In this document: positions 30,190 to 39,839 of the stretch, one piece after another
Layout: each line of letters begins with the position of its first letter
How positions within the stretch are numbered: position 1 is the first letter of the stretch
Assembly: GCA_009667805.1 (NCBI GenBank)
Contig: CM019064.1
Span: 270,425,662-270,489,661 of the forward strand
Direction of reading: 5' to 3'
Length of the DNA: 64,000 bases
Origin: Leptobrachium leishanense
Lineage: Eukaryota; Chordata; Amphibia; Anura; Megophryidae
Notes under the pieces: model-generated
Databases searched by the model: none
Seen by the model: the letters and a program-made list of their open reading frames with translations, nothing else
Told to the model about the DNA's origin: nothing
Position numbers and translations under genes: made by a program

Positions 30190-31113
30190 AGATATCTTCT
30201 GATTTAACATCAGAGCAGGCAGAGGAGGCTAGAAGCCTGGTGGAGAGGAATGAGGATGTCTTTTCATCGCTGCCAGGCAGAACCCAAGACATTGCCTATG
30301 ATATTAAGACGGAACCAGGGGTTACCATAAGGGTTAAGTCTTATAGAATCCCTCAGACAAAAAGGGAATCCATAAGAGCCGAAATCAAGAAAATGCTTGA
30401 CCTCGGAGTGATAGAGGAGTCTCAAAGTAACTGGTCCAATCCGATCGTTCTAGTGCCAAAACCTGATGGATCAATTAGGTTTTGCAATGACTTCAGGAAA
30501 CTGAATGAGGTCTCTAAGTTTGACGCCTATCCCATGCCCCACATTGATGAGTTGGTGGAGCGACTAGCAAAGGCCAGATTTTTCACAGTTTTAGACCTGA
30601 CGAAGGGTTACTGGCAGATACCATTAACTAAACGGGCCAGGGAGAAAACCGCATTCTCCACTCCCGATGTACTGTTTCAGTATAGAATAATGCCTTTTGG
30701 CCTGCATGGTGCTCCAGCCACCTTTCAAGACCTCATACAGACCATTGAGACCTCAAACAGAGTATGCGGCAGCTTATCTGGATGACGTGGTTATCCATAG
30801 TCCCGATTGGGAGACCCATCTAGGGAAGGTACAAGTAGTATTGAATACCTTTAGAGGAGCCGGCCTGACCGTCAACCCAGCTAAAAGTACTATAGGTTTG
30901 GCTGAGGCCAAATACTTGGGCTATGTGATCGGCAGGGGAATAGTGAGGCCCCAAACAGTTAAGATAGAAGCCATACAAAGCTGGCCCAGACCACTGAGAA
31001 AGAAACAGGTCTGAGCCTTTTTGGGTATTGTAGGCTACTACCGGAGGTTCATTCCTCATTTTGCCACAAGGGCTGCGCCGCTCACAAATCTTACGAAAGC
31101 GAGGAGTCCTGAC
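30165..31113 (+). pseudogene. Gypsy reverse transcriptase
   Basis: The first frame (30165-30785) has VKSYRIPQTKRESIRAEIKK, SNPIVLVPKPDGSIRFCNDFR, FFTVLDLTKGYWQIPL (motif A Asp) and MPFGLHGAPATFQ. A frameshift near 30740 moves the catalytic AAAYLDDVVIHS into the next frame, which continues with AKYLGYVIGRG to a TGA at 31012-31014 that replaces an Arg codon. After it come AFLGIVGYYRRFIPHFA and the connection region, cut by the hAT MITE at 31114. The few Gypsy codons between the hAT and the L2 (33021-33121) lead into PDFT. Inactive. Confidence 0.93.
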
Positions 31114-31592
31114 TAGGGATGAGCTGTTCAGGTTCGGACGGTTCGGAGTTCAACCCGAACTTTGGTAGTTCGAAAGTTCGCGAATTTCGAACTTTTTGGG
31201 CGTGTTCGGTTCGGGTTGGAAAAAAAAAAAGAAATTTTGAAAAAAGTATAGAAAATGCTTAAAAAAATACTAAAAAATCTAGTAATAAAGAGACTCTTTA
31301 CTGCAGAATATTATAAGCAACGGTTTATTAGATATTGAATTAAAAACTAATGTGTAAGTGGAAAGATTATCAACTCTAAATGACCTCTGTTCACAAACGG
31401 GCATAACACCAGGTGTTTTTAGTCTGGTAATCAATTTGATACATTGTACAATATACTGAGGGTGGGGTGGTGTCTGCTTCTGATTGAGATTTGAGAATTA
31501 ATTTCTCTAAAACATCCTAATATGCTGCATTTAACTGGTGTTTGAAAAAAATCTAAAGCAATGTTATTTTTCACCTCGGGATTAAACATTCA

Positions 31593-32518
31593 CAGGGTTA
31601 TTCAGAGAGAGGTGAAAAGCAGGAGAATAACTGGAGAAGTGAAAATTCTATGTCAAAATAGCCAAACCAGAAAAATTCTCCCATTTATCTCACTTTCCAA
31701 ATCGGCTATTTGGTCTAGATTGTTCTCTTCTCTTGCCAGTTCTCCTGGCTTTCACTTCTCTCTCAGGGTTGTTCAGAGAAAGGTGAATGGCAGGAAAAGA
31801 GAACAATCTGGACCAAATAGCCGATTTGGAAAGTGAGATAAGGCTAGGGTCAGACTAACGCATTTTTCGCAGCGACCGTCAAAAAGTGCGTCCGAACGCA
31901 TTGCCGTATTTTTTCACGGATTGCGCGAAAACGGTCATACGATGCGCATTTTTGTGCGTGATTTTTTACGGATCCAAACCAGGAAACTTTGGGTGTCTGG
32001 ACATTATGTTGGCCAGACATGAGCAGGGTCTGACGTCTCCAAATCACGCACACACGCTGCTAGTGGATGCAGCGCACTCTGTACGTCCGTACTAGCGGTT
32101 CTGCGTTCTCGAAAAAATGCGTTCATTTTCCACTTGCGTTGCGCAGCCGGACTTTCGTGCGACCGTACTTCGTATATTGGCCGTCATTGCCCGTCATTTG
32201 CTGCTAGTGTGGCCGTGATTAAGTGCACCTAAACGCACGTTAAAAATTCGCTAGTCTGACCCTAGCCTAAATGGGAGAATTTTTCTGATTTGGCTATTTT
32301 GACCTAGAATTTTCCATTCTCCAGTCACTCTCCTGCTCTTCACCGCTCTCTGAATAACCCTGACAGGGTTATTCAGAGAAAGGTGAAACTCAGGAGAATG
32401 ACTGGAGAATGGAAAATTCTAGGTCAAAATAGCCGAACCAGAAAAATTCTCCCATTTATCTCACTTTCCAAATCGGCTTTTTGGTCTAGAAGTTTCCATT
32501 CTCCTGCTTTTCACCGCC
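31593..32518. repeat. Three GGGTTATTCAGAGA foldback MITEs in array
   Basis: Copies start at 31593, near 31765 and at 32364. The first two are nested in each other and hold the Harbinger MITE; the third is cut off at about 32518. All share CCAAATCGGCTATTT and GAAAAATTCTCCCATTTATC with 19654-19834. Confidence 0.75.
31842..32267. mobile_element. Harbinger-like MITE, copy 5
   Basis: The TIRs GGCTAGGGTCAGACTAACGC and CTAGTCTGACCCTAGCC are the best-preserved pair in the window, with TAA at 31839-31841 and 32268-32270. It is nested in a foldback MITE, in a hAT MITE, in a Gypsy element. Confidence 0.9.
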
Positions 32519-33121
32519 AAAAAATCAGTAAACTTTTTCTGCGTGTCCGAAAATGTCTCCTCTTTTCATACAGACTGCCGCCCCAAGCAGTTGTTTATGG
32601 ATAGATTAAAGGAAAAGCATTTACCGTCATTTGAAATGTCATTTTTTGTTTTTTACATATTTCTATACATCCTAGAAATCCGCCACTTCACGGGCAGGTT
32701 ATGGGGACCTCCTAGGCACGATATTTGAAGGAATTTTTCATTTTTATTTTTAACCCTTATTTCATGGAAAACTCACTGTCCCTTTAAAAACGTTTTTTTT
32801 AAAACTTTTTCTCCCTGTTTCCTGTCCCCCAGGGCACTACCCGTACCCCCATACAGCTTTTATGGCAAATATGTAGCATATATGCCCTCTTGGAGGGCAC
32901 TCCAAAAAACCGAATTTTCAGCACCATTGACTTGCATGGGGGTTCGGGTTCGGTCCCGAACAAATGGGAAGTTCGGGTTCGGGCTCGAACCGAACTCGGG
33001 GAGTGTTCGGCTCATCCCTAGTCCTGACACTGTAAGATGGGACAGCAAGGCTGAGGAGGCCTTTTCTGACCTGCGTGCAGTCCTGTGAACTCAACCTGTT
33101 CTCGTGGCACCGGACTTTACC

Positions 33122-34669
33122 CAATTATTATTCTTTATTTATAAAGCGCCAGCATATTCCGCAGCGCTGTACAAAAGGCACAGTATAGACAGGGTTACAA
33201 TACATTGAACAACATTTGACAAACAGTAGAGGAGGAGATGAGGGCCCTATTCCCGTAGGAACTCACAATCTGGGAGGGTTGGGGTTGGAAACAGGAGGAG
33301 AGGACTGTAAGGTGAGAGTGATTGATGGTTGCGTCAGTGAGTTGGGTGGTAGGCTTCCCTAAATAGGAACGTTTTAAGGGAGCGTTTGAAGGAAGAGAAG
33401 TTAGGGGAAAGTCTGACAGTACGAGGGAGAGCGTTCCAGAGAGTGGGGGCTGCGCGTGAGAAATCCTGCAGTCTATCATGGGAAGAGGTGATGCGGGGAG
33501 AAGCTAGGCGCAGGTCACTGTTTGACTTTAGAGAGTGGGCTGGGGTGTATTTGGTGATTAGTGAGGACAGGTAGTGGGGAGCTGAGTTAGTGAGGGTTTT
33601 GTAGGTAAGGATAAGGATTTTGAACTTAATTCTGCAGTGGATGGGGAGCCAGTGAAGGGACTCGCAGAGGGGAGCGGCAGAGACAGAGCGGCGGGTGAGG
33701 TGAATTAGCCTGGTGGAGGCGTTCAGGATTGATTGTAGGGGGGAGAGGCGGGACAGAGGGAGGCCCGATAAGAGATTATTGCAATAGTCGAGTCGGGAGA
33801 TTACCAGGGCGTGTATGAGTTTTTTTGTGGTGACAGTGTTAAGAAATGGCCGAATTCTGGAAATATTACGCAGTTGGTATCGGCAGGAGGAGGAAAGAGA
33901 CTTGATGTGGGGGATGAAGGAAAGAGCAGAGTCAAGTGTAACTCCAAGACAGCGCACTTGGTTTGATGGGGAGATGGTGATACCCTCCACCGTGATTGAG
34001 AAGTCAGGAGGTGGGGAGGCATTGGAGGGAGGAATAAGTAGGAGTTCAGTCTTTGACATGTTGATCTTTAGGTGGTGGGAGGCCATCCAGGAGGAGATGC
34101 CAGATAAACAGTCACTGACTTTTGAAAGGACAGGGGGAGAGAGATCAGGGGTAGAGAGGTAGATCTGAGTGTCATCAGCGTAGAGGTGGTAATTAAAGCC
34201 AAAGCTGTTGATGATTATGCCCAGGGAGGAAGTGTAGATGGAAAAGAGCAGAGGACCAAGGACAGAGCCTTGAGGTATACCAACAGATAGAGGCAATGAA
34301 GAGGAGGAGTTACGAGCAAAGGACACACAGAAGGACCTGTTGGATAAATAGGAGTCAACCCAAGCAAGTGCAGTGTCACCGAGACCCAGAGAGTTGAGGG
34401 TCTGTAGAAGGAGGGGGTGGTCAACAGTGTCAAAAGCAGCCGAGAGGTCAAGCAGGATGAGAATAGAATAGTGGCCGTGTTTTTTAGCAGTTAGTAGGTC
34501 GTTGGTGACTTTGGTGAGGGCAGTTTCAGTTGAGTGTAGGGGTCGGAAGCCAGATTGCAGGGGGTCAAGTAGGGAATTGGAGGACAGGAAGAGGGAGAGG
34601 CAGTTGAAGACTAGTTTTTCTAAGAGCTTAGAGGTAAAGGGAAGCAGGGATACAGGGCGGTAGTTGGAT
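33122..34669 (-). mobile_element. L2-type LINE, 5'-truncated, antisense within Gypsy
   Basis: Read on the minus strand, it starts inside RT and ends in the L2 tail (TATAAATAAAGAATAATAATTG). Gypsy codons for PDFT (to 33121) and FFLQTDAS (after about 34670) lie on either side. A short copy of the same 3' end is at 38178-38531. Confidence 0.93.
33334..34669 (-). CDS. L2 reverse transcriptase (RT core to C-terminus)
   Basis: The minus-strand frame is open from the truncated end ([52 protein letters not shown] with the motif A Asp) through [27 protein letters not shown] (catalytic YADD), the thumb [18 protein letters not shown], and the L2 C-terminal region [13 protein letters not shown] and [13 protein letters not shown] to the stop at 33334-33336. 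That is about 445 codons without interruption, so the insertion is fairly recent. The endonuclease domain is missing because of 5' truncation, so the copy is not autonomous. Confidence 0.92.
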
Positions 34670-35156
34670 GGAGAGTTCTTCCTTCAGACAGATGCCTCTG
34701 AGGTTGGTCTGGGTGCAGTTTTGTCTCAGTATGTTGGCGACGAGGAACATCCAGTTTTGTATCTGAGTCGGAAACTGCTGCCTCGGGAACAACGCTATGC
34801 TACGGTAGAAAAAGAGTGCTTAGCGATCAAATGGGCCTTGGAAACGCTCCGCTATTACTTATTGGGCAGGCGCTTCACCCTTATCACTGACCATGCCCCG
34901 TTGAATGCATACCAATAGGGAGAAGAACTCTAGGATCACTAGGTGGTTTCTGTCCTTGCAGCCATTCAGCTTTGTGGTACGACATAGGGCAGGTCTCCTT
35001 CATGGCAATGCCGATGCTCTGTCTCGAGTGCATGGGCTGGCTGAGGTGGCCGCTTCACATACCTGTGCTATGCTGGGGAGGGGGATGTGTGACAGAGTAT
35101 GGGAATCTGTGTATGTTAGCAGGAGGCTGAATGATGCAGTAAGTCCTGGTCAGTAA
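34664..35156 (+). pseudogene. Gypsy RNase H
   Basis: [19 protein letters not shown] carries the first catalytic Asp, YATVEKECLAIKWAL the Glu, and LITDHAPL another Asp. A frameshift near 34900 moves the rest (SRITRWFLSLQPFSFVVRHRAG, HGNADALSRVHG) into another frame, where it stays open to 35156, past the usual end of the domain and into the LTR. In the element it removes RNA from the RNA-DNA hybrid. The L2 insertion separates it from RT. Confidence 0.92.
35075..35087 (+). promoter_or_regulatory. Polypurine tract of Gypsy element
   Basis: GGGGAGGGGGA directly precedes the LTR start. Confidence 0.75.
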
Positions 35157-35513
35157 GGGGTTACACCTTCCCTGGCAGCAGCCACAGCTGCAACTCCTTA
35201 ACAAGCCAATATAGCAGTTCCCAGCACAGAGGAAGGCAGAAAAGGATCGCTTTTGAAAGAGTGAGGTGTGGAATGCACAGAACTCCAGGCTTGCTGGCAC
35301 GTATGTAAAAAGGGATAGAGTTTTTGTTTATACTGGGGGCAGAATAGCTGCCCCAGTATCCCGTAGTGAGGGGAAAAATTTGTTTAGTTAGTCTCCTAAA
35401 GGAAGGAGTAGGTAATACAAGTGTACCCGATGTTTAAAGCGACTTTGTTTTGCGGCGTTCAATAAAAGAGGTACACCTCCAAATCCTGTGCTTCTCTGAG
35501 CGGCCCTACCACA
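35088..35513 (+). repeat. 3' LTR of Gypsy element
   Basis: It starts TGTGACAGAGTATGGG and ends GGCCCTACCACA, with a polyadenylation signal AATAAAAG near 35461. No 5' LTR is in the window for comparison. Confidence 0.75.
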
Positions 35514-35564
35514 ATATATATATACTGTATATATAAATAAATCCTGAGTATTGCAGTACTTAGT

Positions 35565-35875
35565 GATACCTTTTTTATTTGACTAACACTACAGTTAAAA
35601 GACCAGCTTTATAGCTATACTGAGCAATATCATAGAATTGAACATTAAGAGGCACACAGGTGGGGGCTAAGATGTCGTAAATAGTGAGAGTCAAATGGTA
35701 TGGTTGACCATACCATTTGACTCTCACTATTTACGACATCTATCCCCCACCCGTGTGCCTCTTATTGTCTTAATGTTCAATTCTATAATATTGCTCAGTA
35801 TAGCTATAAACCTGAAGAAGAGAGGAATCCTCTTGAAAGAAATGTAGTGTTAGTCCAATAAAGTACGTATATGCT
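35565..35875. repeat. Long inverted repeat with hammerhead-like segment in one arm
   Basis: 35609-35703 folds onto 35708-35810 with few mismatches around a 4-base loop, and similarity extends outward (ACTAACACTAC left, GTAGTGTTAGT right). The right arm carries CTGAAGA (35812-35818), the stem AGAGG/CCTCT, then GAAA (35835-35838). In the left arm this part is reduced to a remnant. Confidence 0.75.
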
Positions 35876-36183
35876 ATACTCGGGATTACATATTTATATA
35901 TATATTACACAAGGAGGGTAGCACTCAACCCCTACTAAGCACAGAGTGTGGGTACCTCTAAAGACAATAAAATACAACAAACCAAGAAGCGAGCACTCCA
36001 GTTAACACATTCAGGGACTTCAACAATAGATTATACATTGACACATTAAAGATTTTACCAAATTTTACCCTTTCAAAGCTTCCAACAACTCTTACTCCTT
36101 TCAGGATTACAACAATTCTTAACCCATTCAAAACTTTTTTACAAGTATGTGTAATATATATATATATATTATATATAGTGTGT
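35876..36183. other. Unassigned sequence with TA run
   Basis: It ends in a TA-rich stretch (36146-36176) next to the piggyBac-like element. No gene. Confidence 0.5.
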
Positions 36184-36187
36184 TTAA

Positions 36188-37420
36188 CCCTTTCGCTGCT
36201 GAGGCTTTTCCCGCCCCTGTGCTGAGGTCATTTTTACCGATTTTGCTCATCATGTTTAAACGTGTTTTGAAGGCTTATTTTAGTATATGACCCAGACATA
36301 TTATATATCGTTCTTTCCGTCAGACTCGGTAGATTCATAATATGTCATTATTATATGTATACGTTATGTCATGTCTGTATATTATAACAAAAAATGCAAT
36401 AAAATATGTATTTTCAATAATTTACAATGTGTAAAGTGTTTTTTTTCACATTTTAACATGCGACCAATTGCAGTTATATTTTGTATGGGGTGCGCTTGTT
36501 AAAAAAATTAGAGATGGGTCTCGTTACATTTTTTTTTTGGGGAAAATTACACTATTTTTAACAAACGCACCGCATACAAAAATCGTTAGTGCAGCATCAT
36601 TGTTCACATTATAATTGAAATGGGAACAATATTGCTGCATTAAGAAACCAAAAAAAAGAAAAAAAAGTGTTTATTTTTTTCTAATTCTTTTTTTAAATTT
36701 TTTTTTATTTTTATTTTTCATTTTTTTTTTTTTTTGACAAACTTTTTCACTTTAATGTTTGGTATCGTTGGAACGGCCATGCTCTGGCCGATCCAACCAT
36801 ACCAAACATTAACCCCTAACTGCCACGGATCGGGAGATAGGGAGTTCATTGAAACTCCCTATCTCCACAGTTGGTGGCAGTTAGGCGTTAAGTCCAGGAC
36901 TGGCGTCATCGTGCTACGCACGATGACGCCAGTCCTCAGGGGGAGTTCCCGGAGGCTTGGCCGACATCCAAGATCTCGGCCAGCTCCGGGAAAGGATCGC
37001 GAACCGGCGCTTTTCAGCGCCGATTCGCGATCCAGCTCCCCAGGGGTTAATGCCAGGCACCATTTGGAAGGGCAGGCTGCGCCCTTCCAAATGATGCCTG
37101 GGTTAACCCCGCAGAGCCGCCGATCGGGTGGGAGAGAGGTCCGAAGGACCTCCCCCCCTGCCTTTCAGGCGCCTCCTCCGCACATGCGGGGGGGCGCCTG
37201 AATTAGGTGTCATCGCGCTGCCGCGATGACACCTAATTCCGGCGGCTGCGGTCCCGGATGCCTGGCTGACATCGAGGATGTCAGCCCGCACCGGGGGGGC
37301 CAGCGATCGGCCGGAACCCGGCCGAACGCTGACCCCAATGGGAGGACGCGCTCAGCGCGTCCTCCGCACAGCAGCGGGAATGCTGAGGACGCGCTGAGCG
37401 CGTCCTCAGCATTGAAGTGG
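36188..37420 (+). mobile_element. piggyBac/Kolobok-like non-autonomous element, copy 2 (complete)
   Basis: TTAA at 36184-36187 and 37421-37424. The left end CCCTTTCGCTGCTGAGG and the complement of the right end CCACTTCAATGCTGAGG match imperfectly. The right half has many subterminal palindromes, such as GACGCGCTGAGCGCGTC and GACGCCAGTCC. The left half is AT-rich. ORFs at 36734-37522 run through palindromes and have no family signature. Confidence 0.8.
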
Positions 37421-37650
37421 TTAATATTGCAGAAGCCACCTGCACATCATAGCAATTCAAAGAATTGCATCCCAGAGCTCCTGTGCCACATTCCCCATAT
37501 GCAGCAAGGAATTCTTAAGTAGGATATGCAAATGACCTCTGTCTCACTTTTATGCATCCTGGATCTGTTATTACACAGAACCCTAAAATCAATGCTATGC
37601 CACACTGTGGCTTTGTAGCAAAGATAAGGTTATGCAACTGGTCAAAGCCA

Positions 37651-37700
37651 CTCCCAGGACAGCGCTGTTTCAGGTTTGTTGAACCTTCATCAGCTAGGAG
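37651..37700 (-). ncRNA. Hammerhead ribozyme, type I, all core residues present
   Basis: Minus strand, 5' to 3': stem I CTCCTAG (37700-37694), core CTGATGA (37693-37687), stem II AGGTT with AACCT around loop CAACA (37686-37672), GAAA (37671-37668), the palindrome CAGCGCTG (37667-37660) as stem III, TC at 37659-37658, then CTGGGAG (37657-37651) closing stem I with one G-T pair. All invariant residues are present. Predicted cleavage is between 37658 and 37657. Position 10.1 is A-U rather than the preferred G-C. Confidence 0.88.
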
Positions 37701-37931
37701 GCAGGCATGACCAGTGAGACAGAGGTATTTTGCATATCCTACCCAGAATTCCTTGCTGCATATGGGGAATGTGGCACAGGAGCTCTGGGATGCAATTCTT
37801 TGAATTGCTATGATGTGCAGGTGGCTTCTGCAATATTAAACACACTTATTATAGTGTGGAGGCTTTTTATCTCACGTTTAGTCCTTCACTTACCTATGGT
37901 CCAAGCATCCACTGCAACTGGTCATGCCTGC

Positions 37932-37982
37932 CTCCTAGCTGATAGAAGGTTCAACAAACCTGAAACAGTGCTGTCCTGGGAG
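37932..37982 (+). ncRNA. Hammerhead ribozyme copy with core insertion
   Basis: Same architecture as the minus-strand motif at 37651-37700: CTCCTAG with CTGGGAG, stem II AGGTT/AACCT, GAAA and GTC. The core reads CTGATAGA, an extra A in the invariant UGAUGA, and stem III has one mismatch (CAGTGCTG). Probably inactive. Confidence 0.75.
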
Positions 37983-38177
37983 TGGCTTTGACCAGTTGCA
38001 TAACCTTATCTTTGCTACAAAGCCACAGTGTGGCATAGCATTGATTTTAGGGTTCTGTGTAATAACAGATCCAGGATGCATAAAAGTGAGACAGAGGTCA
38101 GTTGCATATCCTACCCAGAATTCCTTGCTGCATATGGGGAATGTGGCACAGGAGCTCTGGGATGCAATTCTTTGAAT

Positions 38178-38531
38178 TGCTATTATTATTATTCTTTATT
38201 TATAAAGTGCCAGCATATTCCGCAGCGCTGTAAAATAGGCACAGTATAGACAGGGTTACAATACAATACATTGAACAACATTTGACAAACAGTACAGGAG
38301 GAGATGAGGGCCCTATTCCCGTAGGACCTCACAATCTTGGAGGGTTGGGGTTGTAAACAGGAGGAGAGGACTGTAAGGTGAGAGTGATTGATGGTTGCGT
38401 CAGTGAGTTGGGTGGTAGGCTTCCCTAAATAGGAATGTTTTAAGGGAGCGTTTGAAGGAAGAGAAGTTAGGGGAAAGTCTGACAGTACGAGGGAGAGCGT
38501 TCCAGAGAGTCGGGGCTGCGCGTGAGAAATC
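38178..38531 (-). mobile_element. L2-type LINE 3' end, copy 2
   Basis: Nearly identical to 33122-33462, covering the tail and last RT codons (GAACGCTCTCCCTCGTACTG on the minus strand). It interrupts the hammerhead-bearing repeat. Confidence 0.9.
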
Positions 38532-38662
38532 CAGCTATGATGTGCAGGCGGTTCAAACAAACCCTCCAAATCCAGCTGTGTAAGCGGCCCGCTGTAGCAT
38601 CTGGAAGCGGGGCATACTAATACACCCCCCAGCGTTGACCCCCTCCCACCAGGCACCACCGC

Positions 38663-38966
38663 AGTATATTTAAAAGGAAACAAAGTAGCAAAACAAGAGG
38701 ACATAGTCTTAGATTAGAGGGGCAAAGGTTTAAAGGTAACATCAGGAAGCATTATTTTACTGAGAGGGTGGTGGATACATGGAACAGTCTTCCAGTTGAA
38801 GTGGTAGAGGCCAAAACAGTAATTGAATTTAAGCAAGCATGGGATAGGCATAAGGCTATCCTAAACAAAAGATAAATCCAGGTAAAGTATCCATGTAATT
38901 GGGCAGACTAGATGGGCCGAAAGGTTCCTATCTGCCGACATCTTTCTATGTTTCTATGTTTCTATG
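38663..38966 (+). mobile_element. CR1-type LINE 3' end, copy 2
   Basis: Matches 29090-29382, including the last codons (DTWNSLPVEVVEAKTVIEF) and the GGGCAGACTAGATGGGCCG tail ending in repeated TTTCTATG. Confidence 0.9.
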
Positions 38967-39839
38967 TTAACCCCTTCTCTGCTGACGATGTGTGGGACAC
39001 GTCCTCAGTTACTCCCGCTGTATGCTGAGGATGTGTCCCACACGTCATCAGCTTTGCAGGACCCCCGGCGGAGATACTCACCTCTCTGTCCGGGGTCCCA
39101 CGGCGGTCTGACTTCAGCATCTTCAGACGCTGAAGTTAAGACCCGCCCGACGTAAATGATGTCATCGCGCAATGCCGGGAGATCGCCTGGAAGGGAGGGG
39201 GGATCCGTTCGGATCCCTCTCCCTCCCGATCGGGAGGTCCCACAAAGAAAAGCCAGGCACCACTTAAAAGGGGAGAGTCTCCCCTTTTAAGCGGTGCCTG
39301 ACTTTAACCCCTTAGGCACCGGGTCGCACTTCAGCGCCTTGTGGCGCCGAATTGTGGCCAAGCTCTGGTGGGGGCCGCCATCTTGGATGGCGGCTCCACC
39401 CTCAGGTCTCCCCTCACTGCCTGACATCATCATGCATAGCGTGATGATGTCATATAGCCAGGGAACCCCTAGCTGCCCGGGGATTTCCCTAGGAGATCCC
39501 CTGGTGGTGATAGGGGGTTTGTTTGAACCACTATAAATCTCCAGAACCGTAGCAACTAGGGGGTCATGGTGGGTGTCATTTGAAAGGCCTACGCATGGCA
39601 TTTCAAATGATACCAAACATGACAAGGTATAAAGTAAAAAAAATAAAATATAATAATAATAAAAAATAATAAATAAAAAAAACATGTATTTTTTTTGTGT
39701 GTTGTTAGTATTAATGCAGCAATATTTTTCACATCTCAATTATAATGTGAACAAAGATGCTGCACTAATGATTTTTTTCTATGGAGTGCGTTTGCTACAA
39801 ATCACGTAATTCCCCCCCAAAAAATGTAACAAGTCCCCA

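Larger units (their letters stand above)
31114..33020 (+). mobile_element. hAT MITE family A, copy 3, complete with 8-bp TSD
   Basis: It begins TAGGGATGAGCTG and ends CGGCTCATCCCTA. GTCCTGAC is exactly duplicated at 31106-31113 and 33021-33028, and removing the element restores continuous Gypsy sequence. The ends are rich in TTCG/CGAA. The interior contains foldback MITEs (31593-32518) and a Harbinger MITE. There is no transposase. It is the reference copy for 962-1381 and 2857-8819. Confidence 0.92.
29383..35513 (+). mobile_element. Gypsy LTR retrotransposon with integrase upstream of RT (Gmr1-like order)
   Basis: On one strand the order is integrase (29383-30189), RT (30165-31113), RNase H (34664-35075), then a 3' LTR. 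Ordinary Gypsy elements place integrase last; the IN-RT-RNase H order is known from the Gmr1 group described in fish. The element is split by a hAT MITE and an antisense L2. Its 5' part is missing: the LINE tail ends at 29382 directly against the integrase. Several frameshifts show it is dead. Confidence 0.85.
37428..38177. repeat. Inverted and direct repeats of a hammerhead-bearing retroelement end
   Basis: Reading left to right: block X in reverse (37428-37514), block Y in reverse (37515-37720), X forward (37730-37838), a spacer to about 37905, Y forward (37906-38090), X forward again (38091-38177, then interrupted by an L2 tail and resuming at 38532). Block X contains GAATTCCTTGCTGCATATGG. 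Each block Y begins with a hammerhead motif. This resembles Penelope terminal repeats, which can lie in direct or inverted order, but no coding part is present. Confidence 0.8.

Noticed and set aside
34905..35156. Separate small gene after RNase H
   Set aside because: It is the frameshifted end of the Gypsy RNase H (motifs ITRWFL, HGNADALSR) running into the LTR.
36734..37522. Host exons in a GC-rich segment (ORFs of 155 and 98 codons)
   Set aside because: They run through palindromes of a TTAA element and are not conserved in its copies at 1-961 and 38971-41252.
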